DNA of 64,000 bases from CAKVLS01 sp045534265 (GTDB lineage: Bacteria; Bacillota; Clostridia; Christensenellales; UBA1242): positions 183,643-247,642 of the forward strand of contig JAZSJH010000007.1 in assembly GCA_045534265.1 (NCBI GenBank), read 5' to 3'. The position numbers and the translations under genes were made by a program. A model generated the notes under the pieces. The model ran no database searches. It had not been told where the DNA came from and saw only the letters and a program-made list of their open reading frames with translations. Shown in pieces: positions 1-8,600 of the stretch. Positions within the stretch are counted from its first letter, which is position 1; each line of letters begins with the position of its first letter.

Positions 1-4
1 TACT

Positions 5-32
5 TTGATTTGGTTTTTTTGTGTGGTATAAT
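5..32 (+). promoter_or_regulatory. Possible promoter before mrnC
   Basis: TTGATT (5-10), 16 nt, then a perfect TATAAT (27-32). Transcription would start near position 39, where the first plausible ATG of mrnC lies, so a transcript from here would have almost no leader. The site may instead be fortuitous and the operon may be read from an upstream gene outside the window. Confidence 0.35.
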
Positions 33-38
33 AGGGGT

Positions 39-464
39 ATGAGTGAAAAGAATTTATTTGATATGCCTTATATGACAAAACAAGACGTGCAAATGGTTAA
101 TCCGCAAAGCTTGGCTTTTGTTGGTGATGCTGTTTATAGTCTTTACATAAGGTCTCACTTTTGCCTTGTGTCTACTGCAAGAAGTAGGAGTTTACATAAA
201 TTTTCTACTGAGTTTGTTAAGGCAAGCTCTCAAGCAAAAGCTTTGGACGAAATTTTTGATAGTTTAACTATTGATGAGCAAGCTATTGCAAAAAGGGCAA
301 GAAATACAAAAGTAAACACAATGTCAAAAAATGCAAAGATGATAGAGTATAAAAAGAGTACTGCTTTTGAGGCTTTGCTTGGATATTTGTACCTTTGCGG
401 AGAAGAAAATAGGCTAAACGAAGTTTTGTCTATGGCAGTAAAAAATTTTGGAGAAGATAAATAA
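39..464 (+). CDS. mrnC: Mini-ribonuclease III
   Basis: This is the dsRNA-binding-domain-free RNase III that matures the ends of 23S rRNA in Firmicutes. About 141 residues fits the family. The catalytic signature is seen as GDAVYSLYIR (Asp30) and as FEALLGYLYL (Glu111 region). The start is uncertain. ATG 39 gives MSEKNLF; an AGGGG (34-37) lies too close to it to be a normal ribosome binding site. GTG 21 and ATG 63 are alternatives. It overlaps rlmB by one base (TAATG), so the two are probably translationally coupled. The order mrnC-rlmB-sigH is conserved in Firmicutes, where cysS usually precedes it. Confidence 0.9.
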   Translation: MSEKNLFDMPYMTKQDVQMVNPQSLAFVGDAVYSLYIRSHFCLVSTARSRSLHKFSTEFVKASSQAKALDEIFDSLTIDEQAIAKRARNTKVNTMSKNAKMIEYKKSTAFEALLGYLYLCGEENRLNEVLSMAVKNFGEDK

Positions 465-1192
465 TGAATATTGAAGGAAAAAATAGTGTATACGAAGCAT
501 TAGTTGCCGGAAAAACATTTAATAAACTAATGGCAGCAAAAGGGCTTTCTGATGAACATAGCAATAAGATAATTAACCTAGCCAGAGAAAAAGGCGTGTC
601 TATCAATTTTGTAGACCGCAAGATTTTGGATAGAAGTTCTGAAACGGGCAGGCACCAAGGCTTTATTGCAGAGATTACTGATTTTGTTTACAGCGAAATT
701 GAAGAAGTTTTGGATTTAGCATCTCAAAGGGGAGAACAACCTTTTGTTGTTATTTTGGATAATATCGAAGACCCGCACAACCTTGGTAGTATTATTAGGG
801 TTTGCGAGTGTGCGGGTGTACACGGAATTGTTATTCCAAAACAAAGGGCTTGCTCTGTTAACGCAACCGTACTTAAAACAAGCGCTGGCGCTTGCAACCA
901 TTTGCCTGTTTGCAGAGTTGCAAACATTAATCAAATGATAGAAAAACTTAAAAAAGAAGGTTTTTGGATATATTGTGCCGATATGGACGGAGAATATATT
1001 TACAAAACAAATCTTACAGGTCCGGTTGGTGTTGTAATAGGTAGCGAAGGAAAAGGTGTTTCTAAACTTACAAAACAGCTTTGTGATGGGGTTATAAGAC
1101 TACCTATGTACGGAAAGGTTAATTCGCTTAACGCATCAACAGCAACAAGCGCTGTGGTTTATGAAATAGTAAGACAAAGGAATTTTAGATGA
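464..1192 (+). CDS. rlmB: 23S rRNA (guanosine-2'-O-)-methyltransferase RlmB (TrmH/SPOUT family)
   Basis: 242 residues. It has an N-terminal substrate-binding domain (about 1-75) and a SPOUT methyltransferase domain with the three family motifs: VILDNIEDPHNLGSIIRV, VIGSEGKGVS and RLPMYGKVNSLNASTATS. The last two form the SAM-binding trefoil knot. The family 2'-O-methylates a guanosine of the 23S rRNA peptidyl-transferase loop. It is coupled at both ends: TAATG with mrnC and ATGA with the sigma factor gene. It could be a close paralogue in the TrmH family, but gene order supports RlmB. Confidence 0.93.
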   Translation: MNIEGKNSVYEALVAGKTFNKLMAAKGLSDEHSNKIINLAREKGVSINFVDRKILDRSSETGRHQGFIAEITDFVYSEIEEVLDLASQRGEQPFVVILDNIEDPHNLGSIIRVCECAGVHGIVIPKQRACSVNATVLKTSAGACNHLPVCRVANINQMIEKLKKEGFWIYCADMDGEYIYKTNLTGPVGVVIGSEGKGVSKLTKQLCDGVIRLPMYGKVNSLNASTATSAVVYEIVRQRNFR

Positions 1193-1806
1193 TAAATTTA
1201 CCAGACGAAGAGCTTGTAACGCTTGTTGGCGGTGGCAGCGAAGAAGCGTTTGAAGAAATAACAAGAAGATATACTCAAAGGCTAAATGCTATTTCAAGAA
1301 AATATTTTCTTGTAGGCGCAGGAACTGACGATCTTATGCAAGAAGCTATGATAGGTCTTTATTCTGCTTGCCTTTCTTTCAAAAACAAAAGCGGCAATAT
1401 GTCTTTCAAAAACTTTGCTACGCTTTGCGTTACAAGAAGAATTCAGCAAGCCGTAAAAATGGCAAATAGAGATAAAAACAGGGCTTTTGTTAGTTATATG
1501 TCAATAGATAGCCAAGGAAAACTTGTTGTTGGTCAAAAAAATGATGATGACGAAACAGAAGAAGCTGGTTTTTATATTTGTACAGACAACATGTCTCCTG
1601 AACAAAGTATTGTATCTTCCGAAAAGGTGCAAGAGATTTTGCAGGGGGTAAACGACAAATTAAGCAGTTTTGAAAAATCCGTTCTAAAAATATATATAGA
1701 GGGTTACAATTATATCGAAATTGCGAAAAAACTTAAAAAAGACCCTAAAAGCATTGACAATGCTCTAAATAGGATTAAAATAAAACTGAAGTATTTAAGA
1801 AATTAA
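1189..1806 (+). CDS. sigH: RNA polymerase sigma factor, SigH-like
   Basis: 205 residues of a sigma-70 family factor. Region 2 includes DDLMQEAMIGLYSACLSF, the core-binding and -10 recognition part. A C-terminal region 4 helix-turn-helix follows (SSFEKSVLKIYIEGYNYIEIAKKLKK, then the recognition helix PKSIDNALNRIK). Length and position behind rlmB match SigH (sigma-30), which runs transition-state and early sporulation genes in Bacillus. Whether this organism sporulates cannot be judged here. ATG 1189 overlaps the rlmB stop (ATGA). An acidic linker (NDDDETEEAG) separates regions 2 and 4. Confidence 0.88.
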   Translation: MINLPDEELVTLVGGGSEEAFEEITRRYTQRLNAISRKYFLVGAGTDDLMQEAMIGLYSACLSFKNKSGNMSFKNFATLCVTRRIQQAVKMANRDKNRAFVSYMSIDSQGKLVVGQKNDDDETEEAGFYICTDNMSPEQSIVSSEKVQEILQGVNDKLSSFEKSVLKIYIEGYNYIEIAKKLKKDPKSIDNALNRIKIKLKYLRN

Positions 1807-1822
1807 ACAAAAGGAAATGTGT

Positions 1823-2932
1823 ATGGGAGCAGTTGCTTTATATCGTAGGTTTAGACCAGATAGCTTTGATAAAGTTATAGGTCAAGACCATATTACAACA
1901 ACTTTAATAAATCAAGTAAAAAGTGGCAATATTGCTCACGCATATTTGTTTACTGGTAGCCGTGGTACAGGCAAGACCACTTGTGCAAAGATTTTTTCAA
2001 AAGCCATAAATTGTCAAAATCCAGTTAATGGCTCACCTTGCGGTAAGTGTGATGTCTGCAAAGCTTTAGCTGATGAATCTAATATGGATATATTAGAGAT
2101 AGACGCAGCTTCAAACAACGGCGTAGATGAAATTAGAGAAATAAGGGACAAGGTAAAATTCCCACCAGTATCTGCAAAATACAAAGTATATATTATAGAC
2201 GAAGTACATATGCTTAGTATAAATGCATTTAATGCACTTCTTAAAACTTTGGAAGAGCCACCAAAACACGCTGTGTTTATTTTGGCTACAACAGAAGTTA
2301 GAAAACTTCCTGCAACAATTCTTTCTAGATGTTTGAGATTTGACTTTAGACTTGTTTCTAACGTTTTGCTTGAAAATTTATTGAAAAACATCTTTGAAGA
2401 AGTAAAGATTGATTGTGATAGCGATTCTTTGAAGGTTATTGCAAACGCAGGTGAAGGAAGTGTAAGAGATACGCTTTCGATTGCAGACAGCGTAATCGCT
2501 TATGGCAATAACAAAGTAACTTATGACACTGTGCTTAATGTTTTGGGTATTTCGGATAGAGATACTATTATCAAATTAGCTGGCAATATGATATTTGGAG
2601 ATATCGGCGGGGTTTTGGACGAAATTCACTCAGCCTTTTGTAGTGGCAAAAACTTAATATCTTTAAGTAAAGATTTAACAACACATTTTAGAGATTTGAT
2701 GGTTATCAAAAATTGTAAACAAAGCGAAAATATTTTGTCGCTTCCAAGTGACTTATTTGAAAAATTATCAAATCAATCTCAAAATGTATCTGCAAAAAAA
2801 CTTCTTGCTTTTATGGAAAAGTTAAGTGGTATAGAAGGCGATTTGAAGTACGCTCTAAATCCAAGAGTCTTGCTTGAAATCACTTGCCTTGAATGTGCAA
2901 GTTTAGACGAAAACGGCTCAAAAAAAAACTAA
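1823..2932 (+). CDS. dnaX: DNA polymerase III gamma/tau, zero-frame part (gamma-like)
   Basis: This is the clamp-loader ATPase. Numbered from the upstream ATG at 1817, it shows Walker A GSRGTGKT (47-54), the zinc-binding Cys66/75/78/81, Walker B YIIDEVH, and TTEVRKLPATILSRC with the sensor/arginine-finger region. I prefer ATG 1823 because the ribosome binding site AAGGA (1811-1815) is 7 nt from it and only 1 nt from ATG 1817. The frame stops with TAA 2930-2932 just after a run of nine A, at about 369 residues, before the tau C-terminal domain. That domain continues in the -1 frame to 3297. The stop-terminated product would be a gamma-like short form. Confidence 0.92.
   Translation: MGAVALYRRFRPDSFDKVIGQDHITTTLINQVKSGNIAHAYLFTGSRGTGKTTCAKIFSKAINCQNPVNGSPCGKCDVCKALADESNMDILEIDAASNNGVDEIREIRDKVKFPPVSAKYKVYIIDEVHMLSINAFNALLKTLEEPPKHAVFILATTEVRKLPATILSRCLRFDFRLVSNVLLENLLKNIFEEVKIDCDSDSLKVIANAGEGSVRDTLSIADSVIAYGNNKVTYDTVLNVLGISDRDTIIKLAGNMIFGDIGGVLDEIHSAFCSGKNLISLSKDLTTHFRDLMVIKNCKQSENILSLPSDLFEKLSNQSQNVSAKKLLAFMEKLSGIEGDLKYALNPRVLLEITCLECASLDENGSKKN
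2920..2932 (+). promoter_or_regulatory. dnaX slippery site: A9 run ending A-AAA-AAC directly before the stop
   Basis: Nine A (2920-2928) are followed by C and then T-A-A. In the dnaX frame this reads TCA AAA AAA AAC TAA. The last seven bases before the stop, A AAA AAC, are a classical -1 ribosomal slippery heptamer. The run is also long enough for transcriptional slippage. After a -1 shift the reading continues CTA ATT AAA into an open frame of 122 codons. I see no strong ribosome-binding-like stimulator upstream. The nearest downstream hairpin is GGCG-N6-CGCC (2958-2971), 29 nt away and weak. Confidence 0.65.
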
Positions 2933-3297
2933 TTAAAGAAAATTATAGGCAAAAAACGGCGCAGATTCGCCATATTGACCCGAAAGTTACTGCAAGTAAT
3001 ATTTGGGGTACGGTAATTTACAAGCTTAGAGAAAGAGATTTGACAGCCTTGTATACGGCTTGTGGTGATGTAAGAAACTATAATTTAGAAGAAGACGAGC
3101 TTGTTATATATATCGAAGATGAGTATTTATATAACATAATTGCCGGAGAAAAGAATCTTGAGATATTGCAAGATATCGTTGCAGAAATAGATGATGTTGC
3201 GAAGATAAAAGTAGAAAGAGAAATCAAAGAAGACATTGTTCAAAAAGATATAACAAACCTAAAAAGAAAATTTGGAAATATATTACAAATAAAATAA
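2929..3297 (+). CDS. dnaX: DNA polymerase III tau C-terminal domain, reached by -1 frameshift from dnaX
   Basis: This open frame lies one base back from dnaX and extends it. Its protein (IWGTVIYKLRERDLTALY, then a valine/aspartate-rich strand LVIYIEDEYLYNII, then EKNLEILQDIVAEI) has the pattern of the tau C-terminal domain of Firmicute DnaX: Trp at the start, a helix of short residues, then an 'LVI' strand. Joined to the upstream part, the product is about 491 residues, close to normal DnaX length. It has no ribosome binding site or suitable start of its own, so it is best read as a frameshift product. A single-base sequencing error in the A run would give the same picture. Confidence 0.75.
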   Translation, partial: LIKENYRQKTAQIRHIDPKVTASNIWGTVIYKLRERDLTALYTACGDVRNYNLEEDELVIYIEDEYLYNIIAGEKNLEILQDIVAEIDDVAKIKVEREIKEDIVQKDITNLKRKFGNILQIK

Positions 3298-3310
3298 AGG
3301 AGAAATTAAT

Positions 3311-3640
3311 ATGTATAAAGGTGGTTTTGGTGGTGGTTTTGGCGGAGCAAATATGCAAAATATGATTCGTCAAGCACAAAAAATGCAAGAAGAAATGCAA
3401 AGAAAGAGTGAAGAGCTGGATGATGCTGAAGTAATCGGCACTTGCAGCGGAAATATGGTTGAAGTAGTATGTTCTGGTAAAGGACAAATCAAAGCTGTAA
3501 GAATTAAACCAGAAGCTGTTGATCCTGATGATGTAGAAATGCTAGAAGACCTTATTACAGCGGCAATCAATGATGCTCAAGCTCAAGCTGACAAATTGAG
3601 AAAAGACACTCTAGGACCTATGGGCGGAGGATTGCTATAA
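3311..3640 (+). CDS. YbaB/EbfC family nucleoid-associated protein
   Basis: 109 residues, a small dimeric DNA-binding protein that nearly always sits between dnaX and recR. The glycine-rich start (YKGGFGGGFGGANMQNMIRQAQKMQ) and the core ending DPDDVEMLEDLITAAINDAQAQADKL are typical of the family. AAAGGAG ends 8 nt before ATG 3311. The gene ends two bases before recR, so it belongs to the dnaX-ybaB-recR transcript. Confidence 0.93.
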   Translation: MYKGGFGGGFGGANMQNMIRQAQKMQEEMQRKSEELDDAEVIGTCSGNMVEVVCSGKGQIKAVRIKPEAVDPDDVEMLEDLITAAINDAQAQADKLRKDTLGPMGGGLL

Positions 3641-3642
3641 TA

Positions 3643-4233
3643 ATGGGTAATATTAAATCCCTAGAAAAGCTTATCGGTAGTTTCATGATGCTTCCGGGTG
3701 TTGGATACAAAACCGCACAAAGATATGCGTATAGCATTTTGTCTAGCGATAGAGAAAAAGTACAAACGCTTGCCGAAAGTATGATTGCTGCAAAGGATAA
3801 TATAAAATTTTGCAAACGTTGCGGTAATTTTTCTGAAGAAGAGTATTGTGATATCTGCAAAAATAGAGAAAGCAATATTGTTTGTGTAGTAAAAGAACCA
3901 AAAGATGTCGCTTCTATCGAAAAAGTAAGAAGTCTAAACTGCTTATATCACGTTTTGCACGGTTGTATCAATCCTATGGAAGGCCGCTCTGCTGATGATA
4001 TAAAGCTAAAAGAACTTTTGATGAGGGTAAATCTTGAAGATATTCAAGAAGTTATTGTTGCAACAAACCCAGATGTGGAAGGTGAGGCAACAGCTTTATA
4101 TATAGCTAAGATATTAAAACCGCTTAATATCAAAGTAACTAGACTTGCTCAAGGCATCTCTATGGGAAGCGAACTAGAATATGCAGACGAAGTAACGTTG
4201 ACCAAGGCAATAGAGTCAAGAAAAGAATTGTAA
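3643..4233 (+). CDS. recR: Recombination mediator protein RecR
   Basis: 196 residues, the usual RecR length. It has an N-terminal helix-hairpin-helix (LPGVGYKTAQRYAY), a C4 zinc finger (Cys57, Cys60, Cys69, Cys72) and a TOPRIM domain with VATNPDVEGEATALYIAK. RecR works with RecF and RecO to load RecA on gapped DNA. It is the last gene of the operon and is followed by an intrinsic terminator. Confidence 0.95.
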   Translation: MGNIKSLEKLIGSFMMLPGVGYKTAQRYAYSILSSDREKVQTLAESMIAAKDNIKFCKRCGNFSEEEYCDICKNRESNIVCVVKEPKDVASIEKVRSLNCLYHVLHGCINPMEGRSADDIKLKELLMRVNLEDIQEVIVATNPDVEGEATALYIAKILKPLNIKVTRLAQGISMGSELEYADEVTLTKAIESRKEL

Positions 4234-4240
4234 TAAAACA

Positions 4241-4270
4241 AAAAACACGTTGTTTAGACGTGTTTTTTTT
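4241..4270 (+). terminator. Intrinsic terminator after recR
   Basis: Stem ACACGT (4245-4250) and ACGTGT (4258-4263) with a 7-nt loop. Flanking A and T runs lengthen the stem, and a T tract runs to 4270. Confidence 0.85.
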
Positions 4271-4281
4271 GTGCGCTGAGA

Positions 4282-4300
4282 CGCTCTGAGAGCGATTTTT
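4282..4300 (+). terminator. Second hairpin with a short T run
   Basis: CGCTC (4282-4286), TGA loop, GAGCG (4290-4294), then ATTTTT. It may back up the recR terminator. Confidence 0.4.
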
Positions 4301-4498
4301 GAAATAAAAAAATCCCATTTTTGCCTCAAAAAAGCTTAATTTTTTATGTAAAAACGTGTTAGAAAACGCCCAAATAGGCATTTTTTAGAGTTATTTTACC
4401 TGCAAAAAACTAACAATTCCTTGTTAAAAGCGATAAACTTTTTACTAAATTTTAACAAAAATCAGCTTTTTTACATATAGATTACAAGGGAATTTATT

Positions 4499-4954
4499 AT
4501 GGGTTATAATGATTATTTTGGCTATGTTGACATAAAAAATTTTGAAACAATGGCGAAAGAATATGCAAAAAATAGTAGAGCAAGTGTAAATATTTTACAA
4601 AATTCAAAATTAAATCGAGAAGAATTTCTAAAAACTTATGAAGATTTTTTAACAATTTTGATAATGCATTATAAAGAAATTGAGCAAGATTTTGTGTCAG
4701 ATTTTGGCGATTTTTTAGGCGGGAAAAAAGCAGAATTGAAAGGAATAATTTCTAAGTTTTGCGGGCTTTATAAAGAGATAAAATGCGACTATTTTTTTAC
4801 ACCTTTTGCTTGCAAAATTGAAACAAATTTCGACATAAAAAATGAAGTGAAAAACCGCCTTGAAAAAGTGATTTTTTTAGCCTCAAAATGCTTGCAAAAT
4901 TCTCAGCAAAAATTGCTGATAAATTTGTCTTTTTCTTTAATTAAAATTTTATAA
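4499..4954 (+). CDS. Orphan protein of unknown function
   Basis: 151 residues, a family I do not recognise. It is Lys/Phe-rich and mostly helical by composition, with no signal peptide and no clear motif (MGYNDYFGYVDIKNFETMAK at the start). A ribosome binding site (AAGGGA) ends 6 nt before ATG 4499, which supports translation. It stands alone in a very AT-rich stretch between the recR terminator and the giant surface gene, and its codons look more AT-biased than those of the neighbouring housekeeping genes. It could be a recently acquired or fast-evolving gene. I am moderately sure it is real. Confidence 0.55.
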   Translation: MGYNDYFGYVDIKNFETMAKEYAKNSRASVNILQNSKLNREEFLKTYEDFLTILIMHYKEIEQDFVSDFGDFLGGKKAELKGIISKFCGLYKEIKCDYFFTPFACKIETNFDIKNEVKNRLEKVIFLASKCLQNSQQKLLINLSFSLIKIL

Positions 4955-5503
4955 AATATTTGTACTGATTTTTCAAAATTTATTTTTCAAAAAAAGTTTT
5001 TTATCGCTTTTTCAAAATGTGCAATTTTGACATCTAAAATAACATTTTTTTGAGTTTTTTAAGCCTATTTTTACCGACCAATTGGTCTTGAAAGGGTTTT
5101 TGTGCGTATTTTTGCGGGTGAATATTAAGTTTTTAATAAAAAACAAACTTTTTTGGGGTTTTATTTTGCATTTTAATTTTTGGCAAAAAAATTATTTTTG
5201 CTGCTTTTGCCAGTTCAAAGAATGTCTTTTTGCGAGTGTGATTTTGAGATTTTTTATAGAGGGTAATAAAGGTTATCGTAGCTAAATTTTTATTGTGTTT
5301 TTGGGGTTATATTTTGAGGTGTTTTTGAGCTGAAAATTTTCTCAAAAAATGCTGCGTTTTTTTACTAAAATTGGATGAAAAAATTAAGGGTTTTTTGTAA
5401 TAAAAAATCGAAGGCTTTTTTGCGCAAAAAATGCCTATTTTTTTTGTCAAGTAAAATAACAAAGAAAAAGTTTATTTTTTTAACTTTTTTATTAAATTTT
5501 TTC
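4955..5503 (+). other. AT-rich intergenic region without a convincing gene
   Basis: Long T and A runs dominate. A 67-codon open frame at 5082-5285 has no ribosome binding site and a low-complexity Phe-rich product, so I do not call it. The region holds one perfect palindrome (5076-5087). It also holds a 15-base match (5426-5440) to the reverse complement of 4372-4386. Confidence 0.6.
5076..5087. promoter_or_regulatory. Operator-like palindrome GACCAATTGGTC
   Basis: A perfect 12-bp palindrome 546 bp before the giant surface gene. The half-site GACC/GGTC recurs in three sites after that gene (21423-21438, 21507-21518, 21563-21574). Palindromes of the GACC-N4-GGTC type resemble operators of TetR/LmrA-type repressors. 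No such repressor is encoded in the window. Confidence 0.4.
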
Positions 5504-5532
5504 TTGCAGTAGACCGCTTGCTTGTGTATAAT
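5504..5532 (+). promoter_or_regulatory. Promoter of the giant surface-protein gene
   Basis: TTGCAG (5504-5509), a 17-nt spacer, then a perfect TATAAT (5527-5532). The expected start is near 5539, giving an ~83-nt leader before ATG 5622. Confidence 0.65.
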
Positions 5533-5621
5533 ATAATTATAAAATTATGTAGAAAAATATTTTTACATATATCGCAAACAAAGTTTTATTTGCAAAATCA
5601 ATTTTAAGGAGATTGAGAAAA

Positions 5622-8600
5622 ATGGCAGAATCAAGAAGAAAAGGTATAAGACTTGTTATCATTTTGTGTGTAGTCGTTGCACTTGCGGTAACAGGTGTTT
5701 TGATTTGGACCTCTAGAAGAGCCACTGTTAGATTTTATAGTGAGCAGGGTGCTCTTGACAGCATGTCTGTTTCTATAGGTGGTACGATTGAACAACCGAA
5801 AGACCCGATAGCCAAAGATAAGGGCTATGCTTTTGGTGGTTGGTATTCAGACCCAGGTTTTACTACTGAGTTTGACTTTGACCTACCTATTGAAAGAGAC
5901 ACCACAATCTATGTTAAGTGGGTTGAGAGAACTTTTACTGTTACTGTTGTTCGTGTAACAAATACTGGTTCTTTTAACGAAGTGCTTTGGTCATCAAGTG
6001 GCAAGTACAAGAGTACGATAACGCTGCCAACCAAAGACACAACGACAACTTACCAAGATTTGGCAACTCCTAAATATAACTTCCAAAGAGCAAATCAAAC
6101 TTTCATAGGTTTTGCTACAAGACCAAATGCTAGTGGAGATTTTGGTTATCAATATCTTCCTGGTGCGGACTTTACAATTCCTAACGATAGTATATTCTTG
6201 TATGCAATCTTTAGAGGTGCTGAAAGTAGCTTTATTTTCAATCCTAACTCTGCAGATGGCGAAACAAAGAATGAAACTGGTTACTTCAATGAGTATTTCA
6301 CAGTTCCATCTAGCGAAGGTTTGTCTAAGCAATATCATAGCTTTGCTTACTGGTGTACTGGGGCTGATGGTATTCCAAGAGATAGCGACGGCTACCCTTG
6401 CGATATCAATTCTCCAAACTGTGTTAACGTATACTATCCTGGACAAACATTCAAAGTTACAAACACAACTCCTTTGACTTTGTATGCTATTTGGGAAAGA
6501 AACCAAGTTAACATAGCTCTAGATGCTGTTGGAGGAATGCCTTCGACTGGGCTTATAGGAGATAATCTTGTAGATGCCGGATTGGAAGGAGGATATGATC
6601 TTTCATTAATTGAAGTTCCTATTAAGAACGGTTATAGATTGATGGAATATAACACTCTAGAATCAGGACTTGGAACAAGCTATGCAATAGATGATATTAT
6701 TGAAGTTGGCGAAGAAGATATTACTTTATACGCTATATGGGCAAGACAGCTTACCGTAGGATACACTTTGAATAATACGAAGATAAGTGATGATGAGTTG
6801 TATAAAGTTGGCGGTTATGAAGATTTTATTGGAATTGAGGGTGAATCGTTTACTATTCTTGGGCTGCCTGTTACTTGCGAGATAACAAACTTTACATTTT
6901 TAGGTTGGAGTTTGGATGAAAGCGCAACATCTGCAACTTTCCATGCTGGAGATGTTTTCACATTGTTAGAGGCTGATTTTACTGAAGTAGATAAATTAAC
7001 ACTTTATGCTGTATGGAGGGGAGATTCTCGTACATTAAAATTAAAAAATACAGCAGATAATCAAGTTCAAGAAATTAGCAGCTATTATGGCAGAAGAGAA
7101 AAACTTACATCAACAGCTGTACATACTGATACAAACTATTATTTTGTTGGTTGGGGAACTATAGACAATTATGACTATAAAAACCCAGGCAATTATACTG
7201 GTATGATATACGGCTTAGGCGAATACTTTGAAATAGGTACTAATGCAGAGCCTGGACAAGCAAACGATATATTGTATTCTTTGTGGTGTCCATATAGTTA
7301 TAACGTAACATACTACTTACAAGGCGGAGAATTAAAAACTGTAGCTCCTGGTGAGAGTGTTTATACAAAAGCATATGTATACAAAGAAACCATAACACTA
7401 TATTCTACAGCTACAAGAAGTGGTTATAGATTTATGGGTTGGTCATATAGTTCAAGTTCTCCAGAATGTGCTTTTTATAAAAATGATGAAGGAACCGGCT
7501 TTACTTTAGAAATGCCAGGAAACTCTTTCCAACTATATGCTGTTTGGTCAAAAGAGCATACTATTACATTCCTAAATAATGCACTTGATGCTACTGGACT
7601 TGTAAATCCAATTGCTGGCGTTATTATTGGAGAGCAATTTGTAATTCCTTCTGAAAATGTTTCAAACAGTTCTGTTGTAAGAGAAAACTATTCTATTATT
7701 GGTTGGGCAACAAAGGAAGAAGGTGGAACAGTTTATAATTTTGGTGATGTAATCACTTTAGAGCAAGCAGATCAAAATACTTACTATGCTGTATGGAAAG
7801 GTGACTCTCGTAACATTCAAGTTTATGATGGAAACAAACTTGTAACAACAATTGAAGGGGAATATGGAATTGATATTCCGCTTGTGTTTGAAGACGCCTT
7901 GGAAAATTCTGATGAAGGCTATGAAGTTGGTGGTTTTTACGCTTTACTAGAACAAACTGTTAGTGGAAGCGTTCAAGAAGTTAGATATGAATTTGCTTAT
8001 GGAGATAACGTAAGAACTACTGGTATTTACTTTTTAGATAAAGATTCAAGAGTTGTTGATACTCTTAAAGTTTATATTGTGTGGAATAAAAAATATTTCA
8101 CAGTAACTTATGAATTAAACGGCGGCATTTACAATAATGATGATAATGATGATATGTCAGCATATCGCATTTATGACCAATATACAAATGTTGTAACACT
8201 TGCTCCTTTAACTCCAACAAAGAATAAGTATGAGTTTAAAGGATGGGTTGAGGATGTTGACAATCCAACTCCTATCTATGATGCTGGTGGAGAATATACA
8301 ATTCCAGCTCGTAATGTTATACTATATGCTTTATGGGCAAGAATTTATACTCTAAGTTATAGCTCAAATGGTGGAGAGCTTACTCCTGGACAAGAAGACT
8401 TAACTGCACAATTATACGCAAAAGGAACAAGAGTAACAGTTCCTAATGCTCCTTATAGCAAAACATATTACACATTTAGTACATGGAACACAAGGGCAGA
8501 TGGTCAAGGAACTAATTATAGTATTGGTTCTTCATTGGAAATTACTGCCGATATAACTTTGTATGCTATTTGGTTAGGCCAATCTGTAACATTGGAATTG

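Noticed and set aside
5082..5285. 67-codon plus-strand open frame
   Set aside because: The start is GTG/TTG-like without a ribosome binding site, the product is low-complexity and Phe-rich, and it begins inside the GACCAATTGGTC palindrome.
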